Shown here: one piece after another, positions 7,936 to 16,105 of the stretch
Position numbering within the stretch: the first letter of the stretch is position 1
How the letters are laid out: each line of letters opens with the position of its first letter
Assembly (NCBI RefSeq): GCF_018408855.1
Contig: NZ_AP024323.1
Location: 744,001-808,000, forward strand
Source of the DNA: Caballeronia sp. NK8
GTDB taxonomy: Bacteria > Pseudomonadota > Gammaproteobacteria > Burkholderiales > Burkholderiaceae
Length of the DNA stretch: 64,000 nucleotides
Reading direction: 5' to 3'
The notes under the pieces: generated by a model
Database searches by the model: none
Told to the model about the DNA's origin: nothing
Seen by the model: the letters and a program-made list of their open reading frames with translations, nothing else
Program-made: the position numbers and the translations under genes

Positions 7936-9068
7936 GCGTATTCATCAACGAATTCGATCTACGCGCGCACGATCGTGTAGATGGCCCGACGATTGCGATC
8001 AAGGACAGCATCGATATCGCGGACTATCCGACCACTGCAGCGAGCCGCGCACTCGCGGACAGCCCCGCCGCCACCGAACATGCGGATGTGGTTCAACGTC
8101 TGCTCGATGCTGGCTGGCGTATCAAGGGCAAGGCGAACATGCACGAACTCGCCTTCGGCATGACTGGCATCAACGAATTCACTGGCACGCCGCGTAATCC
8201 ACAAGACGCCACGCGCATTCCCGGTGGATCGTCGAGCGGGTCGGCTTGTGCTGTCGGACTGGGGCTCGTCGACGCCGCGCTCGGCACCGACACCGGCGGC
8301 TCGGTGCGCGGCCCCGCGGCATGTTGTGGCGTGATCGGATTGAAGCCGACCTTCGGCCGCGTGTCGCGTCGCGGCGTGGCGCCCGTCGAGACTACGCTCG
8401 ATTGCGTCGGCCCGTTCGCGCGCGAGATGCGGGTGCTCATCGATGCAATGGGTGCGATAGATCCATCGTTCGATATGAGCAGCGCGCGTCGGGATGCATC
8501 GAAGATGCGGGTCGGCATCGTTGCCGTCGATGCAGATGCGAGCATCCGCAAGGCCGTCGACGACGCCGTGCGCCGCGCGGGATTCGCGTCACGCGGCGTT
8601 ACGCTCGAATCGATCGGTGATGCATTCACTGCTGGTCTTGCAGTCATCAACGCAGAAACGTGGCGTGCGTTCGGTCATCTCGTCGAAACAGGCAAGCTCG
8701 GCGCGGATCTCGAAGCACGACTGCGCACGGCATCGAACACGACCGCAGCCGATCTCGACGCGGCGGAGCACGTGCGGCGCATCTTCACGGCCGCAGTGGA
8801 TCGCGCGCTCGATGATGTGGACGTGCTCGTGCTTCCCACGCTGCCCGCGCTTCCGATCACGCTCGAAGCGGCGCGCGCGGGCATATCGGTGATCGCGATG
8901 TCGTCGCTGATCAGGCCATTCAATCTCAGCGGCCATCCTGCGTTGAGTCTTCCTCTTCCGCTCGCAGATTCATCGCTCAAAGCCGGTTTGCAGATCGTCG
9001 GACGCAAAGGCGCAGATGAAAAGATTTGCGCAGTGGCCGCGCATTTCGAAACCGCGTTTATTCAATAA
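7932..9068 (+). CDS. iacH: Amidase-signature hydrolase of the IAA pathway
   Basis: The 378-residue amidase-signature enzyme shows the Ser-cisSer-Lys triad: Lys24 in AIKDS, the Ser-rich loop GGSSSGS (98-104) and the nucleophile Ser124 in GTDTGGSVRGPA. It hydrolyses amide bonds in the cytoplasm. In the IAA route it could open an oxindole or amide intermediate, though the literature treats its role as uncertain. ATG 7932 overlaps the iacI stop (ATGA). A longer in-frame form from 7854 would overlap iacI by 82 bases and is not preferred. At 378 residues it is shorter than GatA-type amidases (about 480). Confidence 0.8.
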   Translation: MSVFINEFDLRAHDRVDGPTIAIKDSIDIADYPTTAASRALADSPAATEHADVVQRLLDAGWRIKGKANMHELAFGMTGINEFTGTPRNPQDATRIPGGSSSGSACAVGLGLVDAALGTDTGGSVRGPAACCGVIGLKPTFGRVSRRGVAPVETTLDCVGPFAREMRVLIDAMGAIDPSFDMSSARRDASKMRVGIVAVDADASIRKAVDDAVRRAGFASRGVTLESIGDAFTAGLAVINAETWRAFGHLVETGKLGADLEARLRTASNTTAADLDAAEHVRRIFTAAVDRALDDVDVLVLPTLPALPITLEAARAGISVIAMSSLIRPFNLSGHPALSLPLPLADSSLKAGLQIVGRKGADEKICAVAAHFETAFIQ

Positions 9069-9080
9069 AGGAATTCGAAC

Positions 9081-9824
9081 ATGTCGAATAGAATCGCGCT
9101 CGTCACCGGCGCCGCGCGCGGCCTGGGCGCTGTCGTTGCGCGCCGTTTCCATGCCGCAGGCTACAAGGTCGCATTGGCCGATATCGCAATCGAAGCCACG
9201 CGGGCACTCGCGCAAGAGCTGAGCGAAGATCGGTCCAGCGCGTTTGCGCTGAAGCTCGACGTCACGTCGAAAGCGGATTTCGAACGCGCGCGCGATGCTG
9301 TGCACGAACGCTGGGGCCGTATCGATGTACTCGTCAACAATGCGGGCGCGTCAAAGGTCGTGCCCGTGATGGAGATCACCGCCGAACAGTTCGATCAGGT
9401 CATCGACGTCAATCTGCGCAGCGTGCTGTTCGGCTGTCAGGTATTCGGCCGCTACTTTGCGGATCGCGGCGCAGGCCGCATCGTCAATATCGCATCGCTC
9501 GCGGGGCAGAACGGCGGCTCGGCGACCGGCGCGCACTATGCGGCTGCGAAAGGTGGCGCGATCACGTTGACCAAGGTATTCGCGCGCGATCTCGCGGCGC
9601 ACGGCGTGACCGTCAATGCGATCTCGCCCGGGCCGCTCGACTTGCCCGTGGTGCATGAGAGCGTGCCCGCCGACAAACTGGACAAAGTGATAGCGGGCAT
9701 TCCCGTCGGGCGTCTGGGTTCGGCCGAATACATCGCCGATGTCGCCGTGCTGCTCGCATCGCCCGATGCGTACTTCGCCAATGGCGCATGCTGGGACGTG
9801 AACGGCGGTCTCTACATGCGCTGA
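9081..9824 (+). CDS. iacE: Short-chain dehydrogenase/reductase of the IAA pathway
   Basis: The 247-residue classical SDR has the cofactor motif TGAARGLG (9-16), NNAG (86-89) and the catalytic Ser139, Tyr153 and Lys157 (YAAAK). An acidic residue after beta-2 (LADI) suggests NAD preference. It should oxidise a hydroxylated or dihydrodiol intermediate of indole acetate. It lies 12 bases after iacH and ends eight bases before the convergent iacR2, closing the iacA operon. The enzyme class is certain; the substrate is inferred from the cluster. Confidence 0.82.
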   Translation: MSNRIALVTGAARGLGAVVARRFHAAGYKVALADIAIEATRALAQELSEDRSSAFALKLDVTSKADFERARDAVHERWGRIDVLVNNAGASKVVPVMEITAEQFDQVIDVNLRSVLFGCQVFGRYFADRGAGRIVNIASLAGQNGGSATGAHYAAAKGGAITLTKVFARDLAAHGVTVNAISPGPLDLPVVHESVPADKLDKVIAGIPVGRLGSAEYIADVAVLLASPDAYFANGACWDVNGGLYMR

Positions 9825-9832
9825 AGCGTGAG

Positions 9833-10465
9833 TCATGCGCGCCCGTCGTCCGGCGGGCTCCATACTTCGAGCACGTCGCGCACCAGCGTGGCGATGGACG
9901 CCGCGCCGAGCTTGTCCTTGATGCTCGCGCGATGCACGTCGACGGTCTTCACGCTGATCGACAGGTCGGAGGCGATGCGCTTGCTCGCCTTGCCTTCGAT
10001 CACGCCGCGCAAGACCTCCTTCTCGCGCGCGGTCAGCGATTCGACGCGCTCGCGCAGTTCGCGTTGCCGTTGATCTTTTGCGTGGCGTTGCGTGGCGAGC
10101 TTCATCGCGCGCTGCACGCGATCAAGCATTTGCTGTGAGTTATAGGGTTTCTCGACGAAATCGATCGCGCCATGCTGAAGCGCGCGCACGGACATCGGAA
10201 TGTCGCCGTGACCGCTCACGAAGATGATCGGCAAGGTCGCGCCACGACGATTGAGTTCGGCTTGCACGTCGAAGCCGCTGATCTCGGGCATGCGTACGTC
10301 CAGCACGAGACAGGCGGGCCGGGACACGTCGAAGGCATGCAGAAATTCGGCGGCGCTGGCGAATCCTTCCGACTTCACGCCGACCGAATCGAGCAGCCAC
10401 GCGAGTGACGTACGCATGCCGTTGTCGTCGTCGACGATATACACCACGGGAGCGGGAGGATTCAT
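9833..10465 (-). CDS. iacR2: FixJ/NarL-type response regulator of the IAA cluster
   Basis: The 210-residue protein has a receiver domain with acidic pocket DDD (12-14), phosphoacceptor Asp56 (LVLDVRMP) and conserved Lys (VEKPY). A LuxR-type helix-turn-helix follows (LTAREKEVLRGVIEGKASKRIA, then KTVDVHRASIKDKL). It is the likely partner of the PAS kinase at 4131-5654. It faces iacE and has a 226-bp region to divergent iacG behind it, so it may control iacG directly. A two-component pair (iacR2/iacS) has been described for PsJN as far as I recall. Confidence 0.76.
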   Translation of the reverse strand: MNPPAPVVYIVDDDNGMRTSLAWLLDSVGVKSEGFASAAEFLHAFDVSRPACLVLDVRMPEISGFDVQAELNRRGATLPIIFVSGHGDIPMSVRALQHGAIDFVEKPYNSQQMLDRVQRAMKLATQRHAKDQRQRELRERVESLTAREKEVLRGVIEGKASKRIASDLSISVKTVDVHRASIKDKLGAASIATLVRDVLEVWSPPDDGRA

Positions 10466-10691
10466 TGCAAATGAGGATTCGAAGGAAAGGCAATGATAAC
10501 CAGCCGATATTCACCGCGAAAGTCCCTTCTTTACTTCGATTTTCCGGAATAGGTAAAAGCTTTAGTGCGCTCGGTAACCACGCCGGGCAAGTCGGCGGAT
10601 CGCGCCGATATGTTTTGTGCCGTTTAGCGCGTACGCTTGATTCACGGTTTGCTATACAACATTAAACATGAAACGAACAGGAGACACTCCT

Positions 10692-11228
10692 ATGTCCGCG
10701 CTGCCACGCCCCGACTTCGCCGATCCCGATCAGGCGCGCAAGCTGTTCCGCCAGGCCATGTCCCATCTTGGGGCCGCGGTGAATGTCATCACGACGATGG
10801 GCGCGCACGGTCGCTGCGGCATCACCGCGAGCGCCGTATGCTCGGTCACCGACTCACCGCCCACCCTGCTCGTCTGCATCAACCGTTCGAGCGCGATGCA
10901 TGCCGCCTTCGCGGGCAATCGCAATGTGTGCGTCAACGTGCTGCCGGGCCATCTCGAACAGATCGCGCGACACTTCGCCGGCCTCACGCCGCTCTCGATG
11001 GACGAGCGCTTTTCGTTACCCGTCTGGGATGCAGGCGCGAACGGCGTACCGGTGTTGCGCGATGCGCTGGCGAGTTTGCAGGGCACCATCGTCGAGGCGA
11101 AGGAAGTCGGATCGCATTCGGTGATGTTCGTCGAAACGCACGATATCCGCGTGCGCGACGATGGCGACGGCCTGATTTATTTCGATCGCAACTTTCATCG
11201 CGTGCCGCGTGGTTGTGCCTCGCAGTGA
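10692..11228 (+). CDS. iacG: Flavin reductase supplying reduced flavin to IacA
   Basis: The 178-residue flavin reductase-like (HpaC/FMN-binding split barrel) protein shows GAAVNVITT, GRCGITASAVCSVTDSPPTLLVCIN and a C-terminal LIYFDRNFHRV. These are typical of NAD(P)H:flavin oxidoreductases that feed two-component monooxygenases. ATG 10692 follows AGGAGA at eight bases; an upstream in-frame ATG at 10668 lacks one. The gene stands alone behind its own promoter region, divergent from iacR2. Confidence 0.82.
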   Translation: MSALPRPDFADPDQARKLFRQAMSHLGAAVNVITTMGAHGRCGITASAVCSVTDSPPTLLVCINRSSAMHAAFAGNRNVCVNVLPGHLEQIARHFAGLTPLSMDERFSLPVWDAGANGVPVLRDALASLQGTIVEAKEVGSHSVMFVETHDIRVRDDGDGLIYFDRNFHRVPRGCASQ

Positions 11229-11409
11229 AGTCGCATCGCCCGCTCTGCGTTAATTGATTACAGGAACACCGCTGCCTATACTCCACGCGCAGACGGGCGA
11301 CTGAAAGCTAAATCGAATATTGGCGCCGGCAAACGGTGCTCGCGCTTTTATCATCCGCACGCCGTCACGCATCGCCGAGATCTGCATATTCGCCACTTGG
11401 AGATACGTG

Positions 11410-11865
11410 ATGAACAAGTCCTTAAGGCAACTCGGTGCATGCGCGCTATTCGCGCTGGTCGCGTCACAACCGGCACTCGCGCAGCAGGACAAGGTACTCG
11501 ACGATGCAAACACCGCCTGGAACGCGGCCTTCAACAAAGGAGATGCGCGGGCGCTCGGCGCTCTGTACGACGAGAAAGCCGTGGTTTCGCCGGGAAATGG
11601 AACGACCATTCAGGGACGCGCGGATGTCGAGAAGTTCTATAAAGGCTTGTTCGATGCGGGCTTTCACGATCATACGATCGACGTCGTCAGTGCCAAACGG
11701 GTCGGCAATCTGATCTATCAGACCGCGAACTGGACTGTCGTCGCGGAAAAGGACGGCAAGAAGACGCCCTACAAGGGCGTCGTGTTGAAGGTGCTCTCCA
11801 AGGGCGCGGACGGCAAGTGGCGAACCACCGCGCAGACATGGAACGCAGCGCCGCCGCAACAATGA
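11410..11865 (+). CDS. Exported SnoaL/DUF4440-like protein
   Basis: The 151-residue protein starts with a Sec signal peptide (MNKSLRQLGACALFALVA, cleavage probably after ALAQ near residue 24). An NTF2-like domain follows, with AWNAAFNKGDARALGALYDEKAVV, GRADVEKFYKGLF and a KWRTTAQTWN ending. Such proteins bind small hydrophobic ligands or act as isomerases; no catalytic residues can be assigned. ATG 11410 has GGAG seven bases upstream. It lies 181 bp after iacG on the same strand, so it may be a periplasmic accessory of the IAA cluster or an independent gene. Confidence 0.7.
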   Translation: MNKSLRQLGACALFALVASQPALAQQDKVLDDANTAWNAAFNKGDARALGALYDEKAVVSPGNGTTIQGRADVEKFYKGLFDAGFHDHTIDVVSAKRVGNLIYQTANWTVVAEKDGKKTPYKGVVLKVLSKGADGKWRTTAQTWNAAPPQQ

Positions 11866-11885
11866 ACCAGCGGGCCTGATTGCCG

Positions 11886-12410
11886 TCAGTTCAACGTGCG
11901 AAGCCGCGCATTCAGACGCGCGCGCGTGATCGCGGCAATCTGCGCGAATGCCTCATCCAGTTCCAGTTGCGTGCTACGCCCGAGACGTCGTTCGAGCGCG
12001 CTGAAAATGCCTTCGCGCGTGTAATGCCGCACGCAGATGATGAACGGAAAGCCGTGCCGTTCCAGATAAGCCGCATTGAGCCGGTCGAGCGCGGCTTCCT
12101 GATCGGACGGCATTGAGTCGAGCCCGGCGCTTTTTTGTTCGGCATCCGAATCCGCTGTCATCGTTCCGGAACGAATGTTCGCGCCGGATAAGAGTGGATG
12201 CAGATTGAGGAAACGGCGTTGCCCGTTGGCATCGAGACTGCGGATGACATTCATCATCGCGTCATGCAATGCCGTTTCGGATACGAATGGACGCGCGCTC
12301 CACGCGCCTTCCGCCGCTTGCGGAAAATGCTCGAACACGCTCGCAAAAGCACCGACGAAGGCCGTGTGATCGAGCGCGTTGACCGGTTCGAGATTGATCG
12401 ACTGTGACAT
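11886..12410 (-). CDS. uraD: OHCU decarboxylase (urate catabolism)
   Basis: The 174-residue protein shows the OHCU decarboxylase signatures: ARPF near the N-terminus, the conserved HPLL catalytic histidine segment and HGFPFIICVR, followed by a helical C-terminus. It converts 2-oxo-4-hydroxy-4-carboxy-5-ureidoimidazoline to S-allantoin, the last step from urate. ATG 12410 is preceded by GGGAGAAG. Two hydroxyisourate hydrolase genes, which catalyse the preceding step, lie 3 kb away. The urate oxidase itself is not in the window. Confidence 0.85.
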   Translation of the reverse strand: MSQSINLEPVNALDHTAFVGAFASVFEHFPQAAEGAWSARPFVSETALHDAMMNVIRSLDANGQRRFLNLHPLLSGANIRSGTMTADSDAEQKSAGLDSMPSDQEAALDRLNAAYLERHGFPFIICVRHYTREGIFSALERRLGRSTQLELDEAFAQIAAITRARLNARLRTLN

Positions 12411-12539
12411 GAACTGCTTCTCCCATAAGGCACGCCGCATTCGCCTGGCGTCGAAGGCGATTCGTGCCGAGTATAGGAAGCGCGCGCAGCAGCGGCGAGA
12501 CAGCCGATCCTATTGACCACATAACAGAATGCGATAGCG

Positions 12540-13487
12540 CTACTGGCGATGCATGTCGCGCAGCGCGCGCAATTCCTGCGCGCCTTCGGTCAACATGCCG
12601 CGCAGCCACACGTGCGATGCCGAACGATGCCGCGATGGATGCCACAACTGATAAAAGCGCATGAACGGAAATTCGATCGGTGCATCGAGCACGGCGAGCG
12701 GCAGATGCTGCGCGTGGTAGTTGGCGAAATGCCGGCCGGTCGTGAGAATCAGGTCGGTTCCCGGAATCAGGCTCGGAGCGAGATTGAAGTACGGACAACT
12801 CACGCGGTTGTCGCGGTGCACACGCATGGTGCTGAGCCCGGTATCGACTACACCGCGCTGATCGCGTGAATACGGCGTCGGCACGATATGCGACGCGCTC
12901 AGATAGTCCTGGGCATCGAACTTGCCTGATTGCGCGTGAACGCTGTCGCGCGCGACGACACACACCACGTCGTCCTCGAGCAGCACGGACAGGTGCAAAT
13001 GCTCCGGAGGATTGGGCCAGTTGCCGATGACGATATCCGGCGCCCCCTCGGAAAGCCCCTGCTCGTAGTTGAAGGAAGCCGAGAGCGGCACGGCGACGAT
13101 GCGCGCATGCGGTGCGGCACGGCGGAATTCGCGCACCACATGCGCGAAAAACGGCGGCGCCAGGTAGTCAGGCATGCCCACCGTGAAGGTCTGCTCGGTC
13201 GTGGCCGGATCGAAATGATCGTCCGACACGAGCAGGTTATCGAGGGCGCTCAGCGCGGCCTGCGCGCTCTGCGCCAGTTGTATTGCGCGCTGCGTCGGCA
13301 CCATCACGTTCTTTTCGCGCGTGAGAAGCGGGTCGTTGAAGATGGCGCGCAAGCGCTTGAGCGCCGAGCTGATGGCCGGCTGCGACTGATTCATACGAAT
13401 CGCCGTGCGCGACACGCTGCGTTCGGCGATCAGCGTGCACAGCACGCGCAGCAGATAGGTATCGAATGGATCGTCGGTGCGATTCAT
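12540..13487 (-). CDS. LysR-family regulator, urate segment
   Basis: The 315-residue protein has an N-terminal DTYLLRVLCTLIAERSVSRTA helix-turn-helix region with NQSQPAISSALKRL, then a LysR effector domain. The frame is open 89 codons further upstream, but the ATG at 13487 gives the normal LysR beginning; the extra stretch has no family character. It is divergent from the MFS-uraH operon across 288 bp, so it probably regulates that transporter and the hydroxyisourate hydrolases, with a purine as plausible effector. Confidence 0.75.
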   Translation of the reverse strand: MNRTDDPFDTYLLRVLCTLIAERSVSRTAIRMNQSQPAISSALKRLRAIFNDPLLTREKNVMVPTQRAIQLAQSAQAALSALDNLLVSDDHFDPATTEQTFTVGMPDYLAPPFFAHVVREFRRAAPHARIVAVPLSASFNYEQGLSEGAPDIVIGNWPNPPEHLHLSVLLEDDVVCVVARDSVHAQSGKFDAQDYLSASHIVPTPYSRDQRGVVDTGLSTMRVHRDNRVSCPYFNLAPSLIPGTDLILTTGRHFANYHAQHLPLAVLDAPIEFPFMRFYQLWHPSRHRSASHVWLRGMLTEGAQELRALRDMHRQ

Positions 13488-13775
13488 GGTGCGTTCCGTG
13501 TCTCTGTTATTCGCATGGCTGCGCCGCCATTTTGCCAGCCGGCATCGCGGTAACCGCTTCACGGCCGCCGCGCTAGGGTAATCCATAGGTCGGAAAACGC
13601 ACTGCGACGAAACGCTCGGAGCGAGGCCGCATAAGGCTTTGAAACCCATATACGCGTTGCTATGGGGCCTATTGGCCCGTCCCCCGTTCCCGATTTTTTG
13701 GCCGTTTCTATACTTGCTTCCAACCGAGCGCACGGCGCTGTCCGCGCGACGCAAACCGACTGGAAAGGAGAAACC

Positions 13776-15116
13776 ATGTCGCTGATCAAACAGGAGATGC
13801 CGGTGTTCGTGAGCGAGGCCGAAAGCGCCGAAGCGAGCGTCTATCGCAAGGTCTCATGGCGCTTGTTGCCGTTTCTCGGCGTGCTGTGGGTGCTCGCGTG
13901 GCTGGATCGCGTGAATATCGGCTTCGCCAAGCTGCAGATGCTGGATTCGCTGCATTTCAGCGAAGCCGTCTATGGTCTGGGCGCAGGCATTTTCTTTATC
14001 GGCTATTTTCTCTTTGAAGTGCCGTCGAACATGCTGTTGCAGAAGATCGGCGCAAAAAAGACGATCATGCGTATCACCATCTGCTGGGGCATCATCTGCA
14101 TGCTGCAAACGCATGTCTCCACGCCCACGCAGTTCTATGTCCTGCGCTTCCTGCTCGGCGCGTTCGAAGCAGGTTTCTATCCCGGCGTGATTCTTTACCT
14201 CACGTACTGGTATCCGTCGCAACGGCGCGCACGGGCATTCGGCACGTTCATGTCGGCATCGGCGATCGCGGGCGTGCTCGGCGGTCCGCTCGCGGGCTGG
14301 ATCATGACGTCGATGGGCGGCGTGAACGGCATGCACGGCTGGCAGTGGCTGTTCATTATCGAAGGCATCCCGTCAGTGCTCGCCGGCATCTTCGCGTGGT
14401 TCTACATGACCGACAAGCCCGAGCAGGCGCGCTGGCTGTCCGACGATGAAAAGCGCGTCGTGCTCGACGCCCTGCAACGCGACAGCGCCGCGATGGGCGA
14501 ACGCGGTCACGACTGGCGCTCGCTCTTCACCAATCGCAAGGTGTGGCTGCTGATCGCGATCTTCTTCTGTCTGCTGTGCGCGAATTCGACGCTGACCTTC
14601 TGGATTCCGACCGTCATCAAGGATGTGGGCATCGGCACGCCGATGGCGGTCGGCTGGATCGCGGCGATCGCGTATCTGTGCGGCGCGGCCGGCATGATCC
14701 TGAACGGCGCGCATTCGGACCGCAGCAACGAAGTGCGCTGGCACTTCAGCGGCGCGGCGATCGTGGGCGGCGTCGCGATGGCGGTACTCGCCGCGTTGAT
14801 GGGCTTCGGCAAGATCTCGCCCGTGATCGCACTGCTGGCCATGACGGTATCGCTCGTCGGCACCATGAGCGCGATTCCGGTGTTCTGGCAATTGCCGAAT
14901 CGCTATCTCGCGGGCAGCGCGGCGGCGGTCGGCGTGGCGCTCATCAACTCCGTCTCCAATCTCGCGGGCTTCGGCGCGCCCTACGCGATGGGGCTGATCA
15001 AGAACGCGACGGGCAAGGTCACGACCGGTCTGTATCTCGTGGCCATCATCGAGGTTATCGCGGCGGTGCTCGTGCTTATCGGCATCCGCAAGCTCGGCAA
15101 CAAACAAGAGGCCTGA
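13776..15116 (+). CDS. MFS transporter (ACS family) in the urate segment
   Basis: The 446-residue protein has about 12 transmembrane helices. It matches the anion:cation symporter branch: RLLPFLGVLWVLAWLDRVNIGFAKL in helix 1, FFIGYFLFEVPSN in helix 2 and GAFEAGFYPG in helix 4. That branch imports organic anions such as phthalate, tartrate, hydroxyphenylacetate or purine products. ATG 13776 follows AAAGGAG. It is one base ahead of the Tat-tagged hydroxyisourate hydrolase, so urate, allantoin or a related ureide is the likely cargo; this is inferred from context. Confidence 0.75.
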   Translation: MSLIKQEMPVFVSEAESAEASVYRKVSWRLLPFLGVLWVLAWLDRVNIGFAKLQMLDSLHFSEAVYGLGAGIFFIGYFLFEVPSNMLLQKIGAKKTIMRITICWGIICMLQTHVSTPTQFYVLRFLLGAFEAGFYPGVILYLTYWYPSQRRARAFGTFMSASAIAGVLGGPLAGWIMTSMGGVNGMHGWQWLFIIEGIPSVLAGIFAWFYMTDKPEQARWLSDDEKRVVLDALQRDSAAMGERGHDWRSLFTNRKVWLLIAIFFCLLCANSTLTFWIPTVIKDVGIGTPMAVGWIAAIAYLCGAAGMILNGAHSDRSNEVRWHFSGAAIVGGVAMAVLAALMGFGKISPVIALLAMTVSLVGTMSAIPVFWQLPNRYLAGSAAAVGVALINSVSNLAGFGAPYAMGLIKNATGKVTTGLYLVAIIEVIAAVLVLIGIRKLGNKQEA

Positions 15117-15117
15117 C

Positions 15118-15633
15118 ATGCGCGACAAAGACACTTCCCCGGCTGTCGACGTGAGCCGCCGCCGCTTCGCCCTGCAATCGGTGGCGCTGGGCGGCAGCAT
15201 GTTGATCGCGAAGACCGCACTCGCCGCCGATGCGCCCGCGCCCAATCAGATCACCGGCCCCGTGCAACAGGACGGCCTGAGCCCGCGCCTCACGATGCAT
15301 GCGCTCGATACGTGGCACGGTACGCCTGCGGCGGGCATGCGCGTCGATCTGTTCGCGATCGAAGACGGGCGCCAGAAGCTCCTGCAGACGGCCACGCTTG
15401 CCGCGAGCGGTCGCAGCGAGCCACCGCTTTTGATCGGCGATACCTATCGCGCGGGCACGTATGAACTCCTGCTGCATGCGGACGAATATTTCGCCGCGCG
15501 CAAGGTGAATCTGCCGCAGCCGCTATTCCTCTCGAAGATACCGCTGCGCTTTCGCGTCACCGATGTCAATCAGCGCATTCATTTGCCGGTGCTATTCGGG
15601 CCGTGGAGCTACAACTACTACCGCGGCAGTTGA
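15118..15633 (+). CDS. Tat-exported 5-hydroxyisourate hydrolase
   Basis: The 171-residue transthyretin-like protein has a twin-arginine leader (SRRRFALQS, hydrophobic VALGGSMLIA, cleavage near TALAAD). It then carries the hydroxyisourate hydrolase marks: LTMHALDTWHGTPA at the start of the domain and the diagnostic C-terminal YRGS. It hydrolyses 5-hydroxyisourate to OHCU. Export would place it in the periplasm, unlike the 112-residue paralogue right behind it. It starts one base after the MFS stop, so it is in the same operon. Confidence 0.82.
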   Translation: MRDKDTSPAVDVSRRRFALQSVALGGSMLIAKTALAADAPAPNQITGPVQQDGLSPRLTMHALDTWHGTPAAGMRVDLFAIEDGRQKLLQTATLAASGRSEPPLLIGDTYRAGTYELLLHADEYFAARKVNLPQPLFLSKIPLRFRVTDVNQRIHLPVLFGPWSYNYYRGS

Positions 15634-15671
15634 GCGGCACATAGACGAAACGCGAGATCAGGAGACACATC

Positions 15672-16010
15672 ATGGCCGCAGGCATTACCACCCATGTACT
15701 CGACGTCGCGCTCGGCAAGCCCGCCGCCGGCATGCAGATCGAATTGTTCGACGTCGGCACGCAACCGCCCACGTTGCTCGCGCGCACGCGCACCAATCGC
15801 GACGGCCGCACGGACGCTCCGATTCTGCCAGCGGCGCAAGCGCGCGCGGGGGACTTCGAATTGCGCTTCTGGGTGGCGGATTACTTCAAGACACCCGATG
15901 TATTCGCGGACGTGGTGCCGGTGCGTTTCACGCTCGCCGATGCCGCGCAGCATTATCACGTGCCGCTCTTGTGCTCGCCGTGGAGCTTCGGCACTTATCG
16001 CGGAAGCTGA
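15672..16010 (+). CDS. uraH: Cytoplasmic 5-hydroxyisourate hydrolase
   Basis: The 112-residue protein is the standard bacterial hydroxyisourate hydrolase: ITTHVLDVALGKPAAGM at the N-terminus, RTNRDGR in the middle, YHVPLLCSPWSF and the terminal YRGS tetrad. It turns 5-hydroxyisourate into OHCU, the substrate of UraD. It has no leader and acts in the cytoplasm as a tetramer, judging by the family. ATG 15672 follows CAGGAGA. It lies 38 bp behind the exported paralogue. Confidence 0.87.
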   Translation: MAAGITTHVLDVALGKPAAGMQIELFDVGTQPPTLLARTRTNRDGRTDAPILPAAQARAGDFELRFWVADYFKTPDVFADVVPVRFTLADAAQHYHVPLLCSPWSFGTYRGS

Positions 16011-16105
16011 AGCGCAATAGACGGATTGCTTTACACGCCTCTTATCATCAATCAGAATGGAAGCATGATTGCTTCATCATTCCCGGTGATTCAAGGGGCA
16101 TATCG

